Under the pieces are notes generated by a model. The model did no database searches and was not told where the DNA came from. It was given only the letters and a program-made list of their open reading frames with translations. From Juglans regia (lineage: Eukaryota > Streptophyta > Magnoliopsida > Fagales > Juglandaceae), in NCBI RefSeq assembly GCF_001411555.2, contig NC_049904.1, positions 26,363,370-26,427,369 of the forward strand: DNA of 64,000 nucleotides, given 5' to 3'. Below, one piece after another: positions 11,591 to 24,300 of the stretch (its first letter is position 1; every line of letters starts with the position of its first letter). The translations under genes were made by a program, and so were the position numbers.

Positions 11591-12984
11591 TATGCTAGGA
11601 GGGAATGTTTTACATATACTTTTCTTATCTCACACTACACCACACATAGAGTACACTCAGCGTGTACTGTTCCCATTCCACATGCCACGTCACCAATACA
11701 GCTCATACTCCACAACCACACTACATAGCACTGTCCACAAGACTTCACAGCACACTTCCCAACTATGCTCCACACTTCATTACACAAAATGCCCAACACT
11801 TCACTACACAGCACATCACAATACAGCGAACTTCACAATACTAATAGTACATTCCACAACCTAATCAACTAATTAACATCTAACATAAATAACGAGGAAT
11901 AGAGGCTTATAATATCGATGGGGTAACCCGTCCGTTGCTCGCTGATCGACACGGTCGATGATATCGGAAGTGTCGTACGTGGCGGCTAACCCACGTATAG
12001 TGGCTATTTGGGCAATTGGATAGCTAGGTGTGGTCTTGGAAGGGCTCGTGGTGGTCTTGTGATGGTGGCAAGGAGCGTAACACGGCGGATCTACCCGTGT
12101 ACAGTGGCGGTCAGCCACACGCAGTGGCTGTCCATCACGTGCAGTGGCTACCCACCATATAAAGTGGTGGTTTGGACCTGGGGTTTGGCTAAGGGAGGCT
12201 GCTGGTGGAGCCATGGAGGCTCAGTGGTGGTGGTACGACGGTCCATTTTGGTGGTGGGAGGAATGGCCGTGTCTGAGGGGGGAGAAGCCCGTGAGAAAGT
12301 GAGAAAGAGTGTGCATGCATGGGTGGCAGATCAGGGCTATGGACGGTTGGGATGGGTCGGTGGTTGTCTGAGGATGCTGGAGAGGGTGGTCACACACCGT
12401 GGGTGGCTGCGTACGGTGGTGGAGGGAGGAGAACCCATGCGTGAGGGAGAGGAGAAGCTCATGCGGTGGAGGGAGGCTATGGGCCTCGGATCAGGTGAAG
12501 GAGGAAGCGGGAGACCAGGACGAGCTCGTGGTGGTGTCCGGTGGCCAATGTGGCCGCGCACGACAGCGTTAGGAACATGCACAGTGAACTCGTGCATGGG
12601 TTTGACTATGTACGTGCATGGGAGGAAGGTGGCCGCATGGAGGGGGCCGAGCTCACTAGAGGGTGATGGCCGGTGGGAGGGGAAGCTGCCGTGGAGGTGG
12701 TGGCTCAGTTGGACGGTGCACGTCAGCACAGCAACGTGAAGCCCATTCGGGCTATGCACTGCCGAGGGAGAGAAAGAGAGAGCGTGAGAGAGTGAGACTG
12801 GTGTGGGGAGGCTCGCCAGAGTGAGGTTTTGCCGGTGGTGGCAGAGGTGAGACCTACCGGCGCACGGCGATGCCGGGCTGTGGGGTGGAGCAGTTCGGGC
12901 ATTGGGGTATCGTGCAGTGTAATCTGCGAGGGAGAGGGAGGAAAGAGAGAGAGCTGGGCGAAAATTGAGGGAGAAGGAAGAGGG

Positions 12985-13002
12985 GTCTGGGTATTTAGCC
13001 CA
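12985..13002 (-). promoter_or_regulatory. Putative LTR core promoter, copy 2
   Basis: On the minus strand this reads GGCTAAATACCCAGACCCC followed by a CT-rich stretch, matching the TTAAATACCCAGACC block of copies 1 and 3 at the same place in the LTR. The core has TTAAATA changed to CTAAATA. Confidence 0.45.
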
Positions 13003-13581
13003 GTCCCTTCATCTTGGGATCTTCAAAATGATCTAACGGTGGAGAATTAAAATACTGATTTGAAAATGCGTAAACATTAACTTAATTAAAAACACTTAGA
13101 GGAATTAAGATAGAATATTATTTAAACTAACTTTAGTTTATAAAATAATATTCTTTCGTCATTAATAAAATAATGAAGTCTTACTTAACATATTTAAGAG
13201 AATAAAATCATTTAATTAATAAAAGCTTTCAACATAATTTAAATCTTATAATATCTTAAATAGTTGAAATCATTTTAATAATGATACTAAAATGATTTCC
13301 GGCAATTATAATATTTTTGGAGCTCTTCAAAAATATTATAATTGTCGTATTTAAAATCAAGTTTGGTTTAATAACACTAGAAATACTCCTTGTAAATATT
13401 TCCAGCACATTTAAAACACTGGGCGTGCCTTAGAAGTCACATACTATCTTTGAAAACACACCATTGTGGTTCGGCATGCATGACGAGGCTTGCAGTTGAA
13501 TTTACCTACGTCAGAAAGAATGAACGTACGTCAGAAAGAATGAGCGTACGTAAGAAGGAAGGAGCGGGGTGTTACATTCAC

Positions 13582-15965
13582 CATTTCAAGAAATTAAAAG
13601 GGAAGAAAGGCCGAATGGCGATCAAGCTAGACATGCAGAAAGCCTTTGATTTTATAGAATGGGATTTCCTGTTTGTGGTAATGAAGGGTTTAGGCTATAA
13701 CAGTCAGTGGATCAATCTCATCAGAGAATGTATAACAATGACATCCTTTTTCGGTTCTCATAAATGGTTCTCCAAGAGGTTTTTTCAAAGCGGAGAGAGG
13801 TCTCAGACAAGGTGATCCCATCTCACATTTTCTATTTATATTATGCACTGAGATTCTATCAAGCTTAATTACCAGATTGGAGGCCATCGGAAACATTGAA
13901 GGAATTAAACTAAGCAGAAACTGCCAGCCAATCTCCCATCTATTTTTTGCAGATGATCTCATGATATTTGGGGGAGCCACAAAAAGCACAACAAGGACCA
14001 TAAATGAGAATCTGGAAAAATATCAGGCATCGTCAGGCTAAAAAATCAATAATGCAAAATCCTCAATCTTCATCACGGGCAATACAAACCAAGCAACAAA
14101 AAGAGCCATCCTCGAAAAGTTGGAGTATAAAGAAACCACATCTAGAATGAAATATCTAGGAATCCAAAGCTCTTTTGGAGGATTCAAGAAAGAAAGCTAT
14201 AATGAGCTACTGGAAAAATGAATCATAAGCTAGAGGGATGGAAATCAAAACTCTTATCACAACCAGGTAGAATGATGCTAATTCACACAATGGCAAGCAC
14301 AATTCCCACATACCAAATGTTGAAACATCTTTTTTGGTGGAAAAAAAAGAAGGATCAAAAGCACAAGCTCTATTTGAAATCCTAGAAATCAATTTGCCAA
14401 CCAAAAATAGAAGGAGGATTGGGATTGAGGCTGATGGAAAACATGAATGTTACTCTACTAGCCAAGACTGGATGGGAGATGAGCCAACCAAGTACAAATA
14501 TGTGGCATTTACTTCTAACAAAAAAATATATGGTAACAAACACATTCTGGCAGGTGACTTTAAAAGTCATGGACTCCTTTTTCTGGAAAAATATACTGCA
14601 AACATGAAAATTATTAGAACAAGGTATGTGTTATCAGATCTTTAATGGGACATTAGTGAGAGACTGGTTTGATCCATGGATACCTTCTCTAGAAAGCTTC
14701 AAACCAATACCACTTAGCCATATCACTGACTTATCCCCATCCCTCAAAGTCTTAGATTTCATCAACCAAACAACCCATTCTTAGAATCTGTAAAAAATGC
14801 TCACTCTATTCCAACATGAAAGCATTTTGAGAGATCCTAAAAATGCCACTACCTTGTTCAAGCTTCAGAGACGATTGCCGCATATGGATCAAAAATCAAA
14901 ATGGGAAGTTCACTATTAAAACAGCCTACCATTTGGTAGCAAAAATCGGCAATGCACTCCTAGTAAACTTCCCTAATATTGCAGTAGAGAAGATTTGGAA
15001 ACTTGAAGTCCATGATCACCATAAGCTCCTTCTATGGAAAATTCTCTGGGATATAATCCCTACTAAAGGAAGACTAAAGAGCTTCTTACAATCTTTGCCT
15101 TCCTTTAGTTGCCCTTTGTGTAATGAGTAACAAGAAACACTGCTCCATCTCTTTCTTGAGTGTCTATTTCAAGAATCTTGTGGAGTCAAAGCAAGTGGCC
15201 ACTAAATCTATCTTCCTTGGCAATTGCAACAATACAAGATTGGATATCTTTCATTCTCAACCCAAAGCTAAAATTGGATTTAAGCTCACAGGAAGTGCAT
15301 CCTTTCTAACTATTTACAATTTTGATGTTGGATTTTACCTGGAGACTGAGAAACAATATAGTCCATAATCAAACAGTCTTGTCCCTATGGAAAGCAATAG
15401 AACAATTGGGTTTATCTTATCAAGAATATCTAAAGGCTTGGGAAATGAAGAAGATACAAAAGCAAGCACTACTATGGCAAAGTCCTCATCCCAACCATGT
15501 AAACATTTCTTTTGATGCAGCAGTCAGGACATCGTCCTCTTTGGCCTCTGTAGTAAGTCGAAATTTGGAAAAGAATTCAATAGAAATATGGATAGAGGAA
15601 ATTGGCACAATCCCAGTAGTAGCAGAAGCGCTTGCAGCTAAACTTCCTGTTAATATGGCAAAGCATTTACACTTTCCAGATGTCACAATTGAAGGAGACT
15701 CTTCTTGTAATCTCAGTTATTCAAGGATAATGTTCAGTCTAGCAAATTTCTCTCATCTCTGATGATATAGCTCTTATCTTGGCTTCTCACAAAGGATCGT
15801 GCTTTTAAAAAGATAGATCGATCTCAAAATCGATTTGCGCATTCCGTGGCACAGTGGGCCGCAACCAATGGAGTGATTGGTCGCATACCAATAACTATCT
15901 TACATTCTAGTATTGTCTTTATTAATGGTGGAAATGACCTTCCTGATGATAGTTTTGTAATTTAA
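13582..15965 (+). pseudogene. LINE A ORF2, reverse transcriptase to RNase H
   Basis: This continues the frame cut at 8273. The reverse-transcriptase core reads MAIKLDMQKAFDFIEW near 13615 and keeps the catalytic FFADD at 13943-13957. A thumb region (KYLGIQSSFGGFKKESYNELL near 14150) and a zinc-finger/connection segment (14843-15130, ending SCPLCNE) follow. A C-terminal RNase H-like domain reads SFDAAV near 15510, EALAAKL, EGDSS near 15690 and a terminal FAHSVAQWAATNG near 15835. The frame ends at TAA 15963-15965. In-frame stops and frameshifts at about 13815, 14041, 14220, 14645, 15130 and 15760 abolish function. Confidence 0.85.
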
Positions 15966-16190
15966 ACTAGTTTTTATATATATGCAAGCTTGATTAAAAA
16001 ATATATATATTTGTTTTACAGGAAAATCAATATCATTCATTGAAAGAAACATTACAAGTTTTTGTCAAGCCAAATAGATTGAGAAATAAACTTAGAAATA
16101 TTCTCCCACAAATTTCTAGACTCTCAACATGTGATAATCTAGACCTAGCTAGAATTTTATCTGTATTTACGCTTCCTAAGTTTTTATTTT
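15966..16190. other. LINE A 3' flank and AT-rich sequence
   Basis: This is AT-rich non-coding DNA after the ORF2 stop. A short TTGATTAAAAAA run followed by TA repeats near 15990-16015 may be the decayed LINE tail. No gene or clear target duplication was found. Confidence 0.4.
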
Positions 16191-18060
16191 ATTAAGGGCC
16201 ATGATTTAGGCATAGAATGATTAAGACATTAGGGCTCAAGATTAGGTACAAATCCCTAGAAAAATGGTTATTTAAGCCATTGGATTTTGGCCAATTAGAT
16301 GGGGTTAAGCCTAAAAAGCCCTAAAGGACCATAGATCACACCCCACACCATAAGGCTTGTGCCACTTGTCACGCTTGCATAGTCCAAGAATCCGGACGTG
16401 ATACTGGGCTAAGGGGGAGAGAAGCTTAGGGTTTGGGAACCCAAAGGGTTTGCACGCCTACCTTAGTGAAATCATGAGATTCAGGTAGGAGAGACGAAGA
16501 GCCACTCAGCCAAAACCCCCCACACTCACCAAGAACCCCATCACTCGCCACTTGTCAATTTTAGATAGTTTCAACAGATCGTACATAGGGAAGTGGCGTA
16601 TGTGAAGACTAAAGGGCTGATTTTCCTAAGGATTTCATGTGGAACACCAAGAGGCTTTCAGATCCCAAGCCACACGCCCACTCTAGGGAATTTTTAGACT
16701 TTGTGCCAATTGTGATTCATGGTTTGGAAAAGGAAAGATTATTGAAGAAGTTTCACACGAAATTTACCATTGTAACCCTAGGGTTTCAGCCACATCCCAT
16801 CTTTTGCCACATGTCATATTTAGAATTTCTAAGAAGCATAGGGAGACTACAAGTCAGAGGCATGAGACTCTAAGGGGTTTCTAGGGTTTCAGCCATAGTG
16901 TTGCACGCCCCACATGAAAAGCCAACCACATTTGATTAACACTTGTTATGCATGAGGGGGAAAGCATGAGAGTTCCAAGAAGATACGTATGGGGAAGGCA
17001 CATTCACACACTCACATATGTTCTGGAAGAATCTCTGTGAGGGGAAGTGCAATAGGTGGAAGACAAGGGCAAACCAAGAGGCACACGCCACCTACCTACC
17101 TAGGGAAGAGAAGGTGAAAGGGTTTTCGGCAAACCACATGCACAAACACACACCACTTGCCAAGTGGGAAGCATGCACACGTTCATTCACCCAAGTATGA
17201 TTGAGGGTTTGCATTTTGACTTTTTTGCCATCGGATACATTGAACCTAAACACATGGAGAAAGGCATATATGGAATGAGGATTTCGGATTAGGGAAGCCA
17301 CACACCACTTGTCCAAAAGAAATTTGGTTTTCGAAAACAATCCCATCACGAGGAAGGAGAAGAGATACTCAATCAAGATGCCAAGTGGAATCCATGCACC
17401 AAGACTTTTGACTTTCCAAAGAGAGAGGAGACGCCTATAAGAAGGGGGAGCCGAAAATGGGTAGTCCTTTTGTCATTTTATGAATTTCTCAATTTGTGTC
17501 ACATGGCTATACCATTCTCTTTCTTTCTCACTATTTTTTCTCCACCCAAACACCATACTCGTACTTACCTTCTTCCTCCAATTACCATTTCAAGCATACC
17601 AAGGATTTTACATGCCCACGAGCATCCACACACACACGCGACTATTTTGAGTAAAGAAGGTGATCCATGTCTTCTTTTGTACTTGAACACTCAGATAGGG
17701 CTAGGGTTTTCTTCTCCAGGGAAGACCTAATCCACCCTTAGCACTAAGCAGGTGAGCACGAGTTTTAGAAAGGAAGGATAGCCACAACCACTACACTTAG
17801 ATAAGCTAGGGTTTATTTCTTCATGAAGTTTCGAATTTGAGAGTGAAGTTTGAATGTTTAGGAGTCCTTCTTGCCGTGGGAATGAGTTTCATGAGCTATG
17901 TACACGACACATGCTCACTCAAGAACTTAGGATTTTGGATAACCATGTCTAATGAATCTCGATATGCATTTTCAGCTTGCTATTTGTAATCGTTGGATTT
18001 TTGTAAGTAAACCCTCAACCAATTTTCTATTAACCTATTTCTCTCTAGTGTTTTAAAGTT
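16190..18060 (+). other. Unassigned LTR-like/repeat sequence
   Basis: There is no credible gene here. The stretch contains repeated short phrases (AGGGTTTCAGCC near 16785 and 16885; CCACTTGTC and CCACTTGCC several times) and, near 17430, CCTATAAGAAGGGGG followed by a CT-rich stretch, which resembles the TATA box and start region of a plant LTR promoter. No TG...CA ends or flanking duplication could be fixed. It could be a decayed gypsy LTR or the 5' region of a lost gene. Confidence 0.3.
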
Positions 18061-18837
18061 CTTACATAAATTTTAAATTACTAGAAAGCATGGTATGTTA
18101 TCTCTTTACTCTATTATATGATGATTTATATATTATAAAATGGGTAATAACTTAGATATTTAATTAATGATGTCACATTATGTTTATATTTTATGATTAT
18201 CCAATAAAAAAATATTTTAGCCACAAAGAGATCTCATAAAAGTAAACTCATAAATTAATGTGATACGATAAATTGTAAAGCTCATTTAATTTTAAAGTAA
18301 ATCTAACATTTCATTTAAAGTTATGTCAGTTTGTGAGTTTATTTTTGTGTGATCGCTTTGTGACTGTAGTATTTATGATCCAATAATTATTCATAACTGA
18401 AGAGGATGTACTATAAGGCTAATTAAGTTACAAAATTTGGTTCATCCTTACGTGTAATTTAGATCTTCTAAAATTCTTGTCCAAATTTTAAAACTTAAAA
18501 GACCTGAATCCAAGTAGGGGAATGCTACATTCAATTCAATCCAACATGACATAGGATTCTTTAAGTGAGTAACGTAATAATATTATTAGGACTGTTCATC
18601 CGGATTTCAGCTCAAGAACCTAGGTATACCCGGACTGGAATTCGGGTTTCAAAGTCGGGTTGGACCTCGGACTGGGTTAGCCCGATCCATAACTCGAATG
18701 AATCTGGGTTTTAAACCCGAAACTCAGGTTTACAAGCTGGTGCCCAATTTTTTTTTAAATATATTCGTATGACAGAAAAATACCAACTGATCTTTATCTC
18801 TTTAATTTGTTTAATGTACGTTTTGATTCCTTTACAG
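18061..18837. other. AT-rich non-coding DNA with CGGGTT-rich patch
   Basis: No gene was seen. A patch at about 18600-18740 has many CGGGTT/CCCGA words, a low-complexity type common in plant DNA. The last bases (TTTACAG, 18831-18837) look like a splice acceptor for the NBS-LRR exon that follows. Confidence 0.5.
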
Positions 18838-19550
18838 GGTACGTTCCCCAACTTGGAGCTTTTGTCATTGCGCTTCGGTTGAACCATATGTCCTAGCAGA
18901 TTTTTAGATTTTCCTTATCCACCTTTTCTTATAACAAGATTGCCAAATTTGTTGGAACTTCAAGTGTGGAGTAGTGGCGGAGAGGAAATATGCCCTTATG
19001 AACTTGTTGATCTAGTCGCACTATTAAGACAACTAGAGCTCCATAGTCTACCAATGCTTACACATTTGTGGAAAGAAGGAACCCAGCCATGCCCGCTTTT
19101 TCATAATCTGGAATTTCTTCATCTGTCACGATGCGACAAATTGAAAAACTTAGTGCCATCCTCAGTATTTCTTCAAAAATTGATAGAATTGGACATATCA
19201 TATTGTCACGGATTGATCAATTTATTAACATCCTCAACTGCCAAAACTCTAGTGCAATTCAAGAAAATGACTGACTGAAAGCAAAAAGATTACAGAAATT
19301 GTAGCAATGGAGGATGGTGAATCAAATGTGGCTATTACTTAGAACTTGATGGATAACATCCTTAGAACTTGATGGATAACCAAACCTCAGAAACTTTTGG
19401 ATAAAGTGATTGTGAGACATTGTCCTGAGATGAATACTTTCTGTCACAGAGTCTTGAGAACACCAAAGCTAAAAGCAGTACAAGCAACAAAAGATGAAAA
19501 TGATTAGCATTCTGGTTGGCATTGGAAGCATGACCTTAATACCACCACAC
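18838..19550 (+). pseudogene. CC-NBS-LRR resistance-gene fragment (C-terminal LRR exon)
   Basis: An exon-like stretch after a TTTACAG acceptor encodes leucine-rich repeats (GTFPNLELLSLRFG; LPNLLELQVWSSGGEE; LRQLELHSLPMLTHLWKEG; NLEFLHLSRCDKLKNLVPSS; LIELDISYCHGLINLLTSS) of the type at the end of RPS2-like CC-NBS-LRR immune receptors. After 19278 the match goes on in another frame (SKKITEIVAMEDGESNVAIT), then RHCPEMNTFCHRVLRTPKLKAV and WHWKHDLNTT. It is broken by a stop at about 18880, a frameshift near 19273 and further stops. The NB-ARC domain is absent from the window. LINE B sequence starts just downstream. Confidence 0.8.
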
Positions 19551-21185
19551 CAAAGCCAAAACAAACATAAAAACATTCAAACTTCCAAAGAAAAAAAAGG
19601 GACCAAGTGTACCCGGGTTTTGAAACCTAGGTTCCGACCACCAACTTCCATTGGACACCAACATATTATTATTGCTTCCTGCTTGTGATAAGAGCTTTGA
19701 TTTCCAATCTTCAAGTTTTTTTCCCACTTTGCTTAACATTTCTTTGTAGCTCTCTTTTTTATTTTTGTTAAAATAGGTTGGTAGGCCCATGTATTTCATT
19801 CTTGTTGAAGATGCTTTGTAAGGGAGCATTGAGTTATAGATGCATTAGTTGTTGGGCTTGTATTTCTTGTGACGAAGATGGAGGATTTGTTCAGACTATC
19901 TTTTTGCCCCATCCATTGCTGATATTTTGTTAAGTTTTCTAAGATAACTTGAGCATTTCTTTCCATGGCTTTGGCAAAGATAATTGTATTGTCTGCAAAA
20001 AGTAGATGCGAAATGGGTAGGCTACTTCTGCTGATTTTTACTCCTTCAAGTGTCATTTGTGCTTCCGCTTTTAACAGTATTCTTGAGAGTGCCTCTATGA
20101 CTAGTATGAAAAGAAATGGCAAGAGTGGGTCTCCTTGTCTGAGTCCTCGTTGGGCTTTGAAGAATCCTCTTGGTGAGCCATTTATGAGGATGGGGAATGT
20201 TGCCATTGTTATACATTCCTTTATCAAGCTTATCCCTCCTTGGTTGAATCCCAATGCTCTCATTACCATGAAAAGAAAATTTCATTCCACTAGATTGACA
20301 GCCTTTTCCATGTCAAGCTTAATGGACATTAATCCCTTTTTTCCTGTTTTCCTTTTGAGATGGTGGAAGAGCTCATGCGCAATGAAAGTGTTTTCTTTTA
20401 TGTTGCGGCTTGGGATAAAAGCTGTCTGAAGGGGGTAGATAATGTTTTGTAACAGGAGTTTTAAGTGGTTTGCTAATATTTTCGTGATAACTTTGTAGCT
20501 AACATTTGTGAGGCTTATGAAGCGGTATTGGCTTGGGGTATTCGGATTTGGAATTTTTAGAATGAGAGCTATGTTGGTACGATTCAGTTGCTTCAGGAGA
20601 TTACCGCTTCTCAAAAAATTTTGAACTGCCTGGACCACCTCTTTTTTTTTATGATCTCCCAACAATGTTTGTAGAAAATAGTCGTCATTTCTTCTGGGCC
20701 TGGTGTTTTGTGGCTTGGGATTTGTTTTAGAGCTCTTAAAATTTCTTCTTTACTTGGTATCTCATTAAGCAATTCATTGTCATGATCCAAAAATTGCTTC
20801 TAAAAGATTTTCAAGCTGCTTCGAGATTTGCAGGTTGGATGAAGTATATATTGATCTGAAATGATTTATAAATGAAGATTCAATAATGAAAGAATCCATT
20901 GTCCAGTTACTTGGTCCCAATTTGATGGAGTCGATGGCATTTCTTCTCCTTCGAATTGTTGTTGTGAGATGATATAATTTTGTGTTGAGATTCGTGGAGG
21001 TGAGCCAAGTGATCTGTGATTTTTGACACCACAATATTTCTTCATTGTCTCTTTGTTTGTGTAGTCTGTGTTGCAAGGCTCTTTCTTTTTCCTGATTGTA
21101 CGGTGTCATTTGACAGCTTTGAATTTCAAGTAACTCTCTTTCTAGATCTTGTATATTCTGCTGGATACACCCAAAGTGTTTTATT
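19551..21185 (-). pseudogene. LINE B ORF2, 3' part (reverse transcriptase)
   Basis: Minus-strand reverse-transcriptase sequence, close to LINE A. Linker (21109-20780, including WCQKSQITWLTSTNLNTKLYHLTTTIRRRRNA), RT palm start (20665-20282, PNPNTPSQYRFISLTNVSYK and MSIKLDMEKA), palm core (20269-19796, QRGLRQGDPLLPFLF and LLFADNTIIFA) and thumb (19829-19665, MKYMGLPTYFNKNKKESYKEML). The catalytic FADD is FADN (around 19990-20004), so the enzyme would be inactive even without the frameshifts near 20275 and 20780. The domain ends near 19665; no RNase H remains. LINE C interrupts it at 21185; the 5' part resumes at 26973. Confidence 0.85.
21170..21185. repeat. Target-site duplication of LINE C, left copy
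   Basis: CCCAAAGTGTTTTATT here matches CCCAAAGTGTGTTTTATT at 26973-26990 except for a 2-base TG difference. Joining the LINE B segments across LINE C gives WNKTHFG/KHFGCIQQNIQDL, which aligns with WNKVHFGRRQENIQHLE in LINE A. Confidence 0.85.
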
Positions 21186-21205
21186 TTTTATTTTTTTTTA
21201 TTTTT
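21186..21205 (-). other. Poly(A) tail of LINE C
   Basis: The plus strand shows an almost pure T run with single A interruptions directly after the target duplication, so the minus strand ends in poly(A). Confidence 0.8.
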
Positions 21206-21398
21206 AAGAATTAGGGTCACCTGTCCAATAGTGACCCCTCCCCAATTTTATTAATAACCCTCACTTGTGGCAGAGGAAGGCCGTAGGCTCAAATCAAGCA
21301 TCTAGGGTACAAACTAAACCAAGCATGCCAAAAGAAAACCAAACCAGAAGTAATAAAAACAAGAACAACAAAACCTCAAGCAAAAGACAAAAACAAGA

Positions 21399-24300
21399 CT
21401 AAATAATATGAAGTGAAGGCATTCCAGAGTAGTCCATGCGAATAAAGTGGGAAAAAACAGAATCACTACCAGAAGCCCCATGCTTGGCTAACCAATCTGC
21501 AACTTTATTTCCCTCTCAAAAAACATGGTGAATTGAACAAGTCATGGAACTCATAATGTCGAGAACTTCTTCCCAAAAATCCTCCAGATACCATACCCCA
21601 CATCTTTTACTCCTCCACCAAGAAATAACAGTCATAGAATCAAGCTCAATATCCATATAATTGAGGGATAGGGATTTACCAACCTGGAGCCCATGAAGGA
21701 GAGCTAAAAGCTCTGCTTGATTATTAGAAACTGTACCAATGAATGCAGAAAAAGCATGAATTAACTTACCATGATCATTTCTAATAATCCCACCTATGCC
21801 AGAGGCCCCCGGGTTACCCAAACTACTACCATCTGTATTTAGTTTAACCCCACCAGTCGAAGGCCGTTGCCAATTAATAGCTTTGCAACACCAAACGTGA
21901 GGGAAACTAGGCTGGACATGCAGACTGTCAGGTACCTAAAAATCAAAACCAGAAATTTGACAACTAGCATGCATATCACAACAAATAAGACTAATCTACC
22001 GATGAACAGAATGAATGATGTCAAAGGCAGTTTCCAAGCGTCCCTCCATACATGCCAAACAATGCCTCCACTAGAGTCTCCAAGTAATAACCACCGGAAG
22101 AAAACCAACAATAATGCCAATTTGAGATGATAGTTTCGCATGGAGAAACCAAATATGCACTGTGTCTTTCCAATTGCGGTCGTTCAGAATACCAACACTA
22201 GCCCCAAAATGACGCCAAACAGTGCTAGCAATTTCACCTGCAAACAAAATATGATTCTGGTCTTCATAATGACCGTTAGTACAACAATCACAACGAGAAG
22301 TAATAATATGAATGCCAATACAGCGAAGATGATGATCCACGCTCAGGGCCATATACCAGTCTTTCCATATGTTAATGGACATCTTAAGGGGAAGACTTTT
22401 ATGCCACATCCAAGAATGCCTTCAAGAGTGCCACCCCTAATGCAAACACAATCCCAAGTCGACTTGGTAGAAAACAGTCTGTTATCATTTTTTGTCCATA
22501 TCAGCACGTCTAAACCTGGTTTAGATTTACAAATATCCTTTAAAATACCATCCAGATTATCCGAGCCCACTAGCTAGAGAATAAAATCCACGTCCCAACT
22601 ATTAGATAATTTGTAGTCCTTAACTTTAAGGAGAGGATTACCCACAATAGGCATATCATTAGCTAAAGGACCTCTCTCCTGCCATTTATCATACCAGAAA
22701 AAAAACATTTTCTTCTTTTAGACGCCACTTAGTGTTATCCAAGAGCAAAGGAAGATTTTTAGTAATCATTTACCAAAACCTAGTACCCTTAGTTGGATCA
22801 ACCAGAGTCTAGGGCTTGGCACCCAAATACTTACCCTTAAAAAAATTGGTCCATAAAGAATTACCTTGGATGAGATTCCAAGCAATACGAGTGTGAAGGG
22901 CTTGTTGGATATCATCAAGATTCCTTAGTGCCAAGCCACCTTCCTCCACGGGATGACATATAGAATTCCAAGCCACCAATTGTTTCTTACCCTTACCATT
23001 TACCTCCCCACAGAAGAAAGTGCTCATCATATGAAGGAGAGTTTTGATAGTGGATTGCGGGACTTGTAGAACTGCAAAGAGATTGAGGGCCATACTAGAA
23101 AGAACATGCCGCAATAAAATGAGTCTGCCACTTGCCGAAAGAATTTTCATTTTCCAACCTGATATTTTCTTTTTGAACTTTAGACACCATATCTTCCAAA
23201 TACACCTGTTTGAGTCGACCCAAGATAATAGGCACGCCAAGATATTTGAAGGGGAAAGATCCTTATGAAAATCTAGTCATTCTTAATAATAGACTTTTAC
23301 GAGCTGAGAGAATTTTTTGAAAAGCAGTAAATGGCAGATTTAGAATGATTAATGCATTGTCCTGACCAACTTTCATATTTATGAAGCACAGCTAAAATCT
23401 CCAGAATGGCTTTAGAGCTACCATTAGAAAAAAGCACCACATCATCAGCATACATAAGATGAGAAATTATAGGCGTACCTCGGGCTTGCAAGAATTGACC
23501 AAATTTCTGAGCCTCCAGACTTTGCTTGATGAGTCGAGAGAGAAATTCTTGTAGAATAATAAATAGATAGGGGGAGAGGGGGTCACCGTAACGCAAACCA
23601 CGACCCCCTTGAAAAAAGTCTTTAATAGTGCCATTCATCATAATAGAGTACCAAGGAGTTGAAATACAGATTATGATAAGATCACAAAAATTAGGAGAGA
23701 AGCCAAAACAGCGAAGAACCTCCATAAGAAAAGATTAGTCCACTCGATCATAATCCTTAGCCATATCCAGCTTAATCATGATATTACCACCATGAGCCTT
23801 CTTATTAATGGAATGTACCATTTCCTGCGTGATACTAATATTCTCAAAGATACTTCTTTCTGAGATGAAAGTGCCTTGTTCCCATGATATCATTCGTGGG
23901 AGGAGACCTATCAAGCGATTAACAATGATCTTGGAGTATATTTTATAAAACACCGAGCAAAGACTAATAGGCCTGAACTTATCAAATCCAGAAGGATTAT
24001 CAACCTTTGGGATTAAGATAAGAAAAGAGGCTATAAAAAATCTTGGAAGCTATTTAGAAACAAAAAATTCAGATATGGCTTCCAAGACATCCTCTTTCAC
24101 TACCTCCCAACAACTTTTGAAAAAACCCAAACAAAAACCATTAGGTCCCAGAGCACAATTAGAAGGGATAGAAGAAAGAGCTGAGAAAACTTCATTCATA
24201 GTAGGAACTGAGCACATAATAGAACTATCAGAGTTTGAAATAACAGGTGAAATAAGAGTCGACAAGTCAGGTAAGAATCTAGTCAGCATGCCTTGTAGAA

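Larger units (their letters stand above)
8279..13576 (-). mobile_element. 5.30-kb solo LTR, copy 2
   Basis: On the minus strand it starts TGTAACACCCC (13576) and ends GGGCGTTACA (8279). The exact 5-base target duplication TTCAC lies at 8274-8278 and 13577-13581. Dropping the element plus one TTCAC restores the LINE A reading frame ELFHHFKKLKGKKG, which aligns with ELFHHLKRKTGKKG in LINE B; this is strong proof of the boundaries. Gene content is nil. It shares layout with copy 1 but has a longer minisatellite (about 12 units, 10531-11590). It lies 2.48 kb from copy 1 in opposite orientation. Confidence 0.92.
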
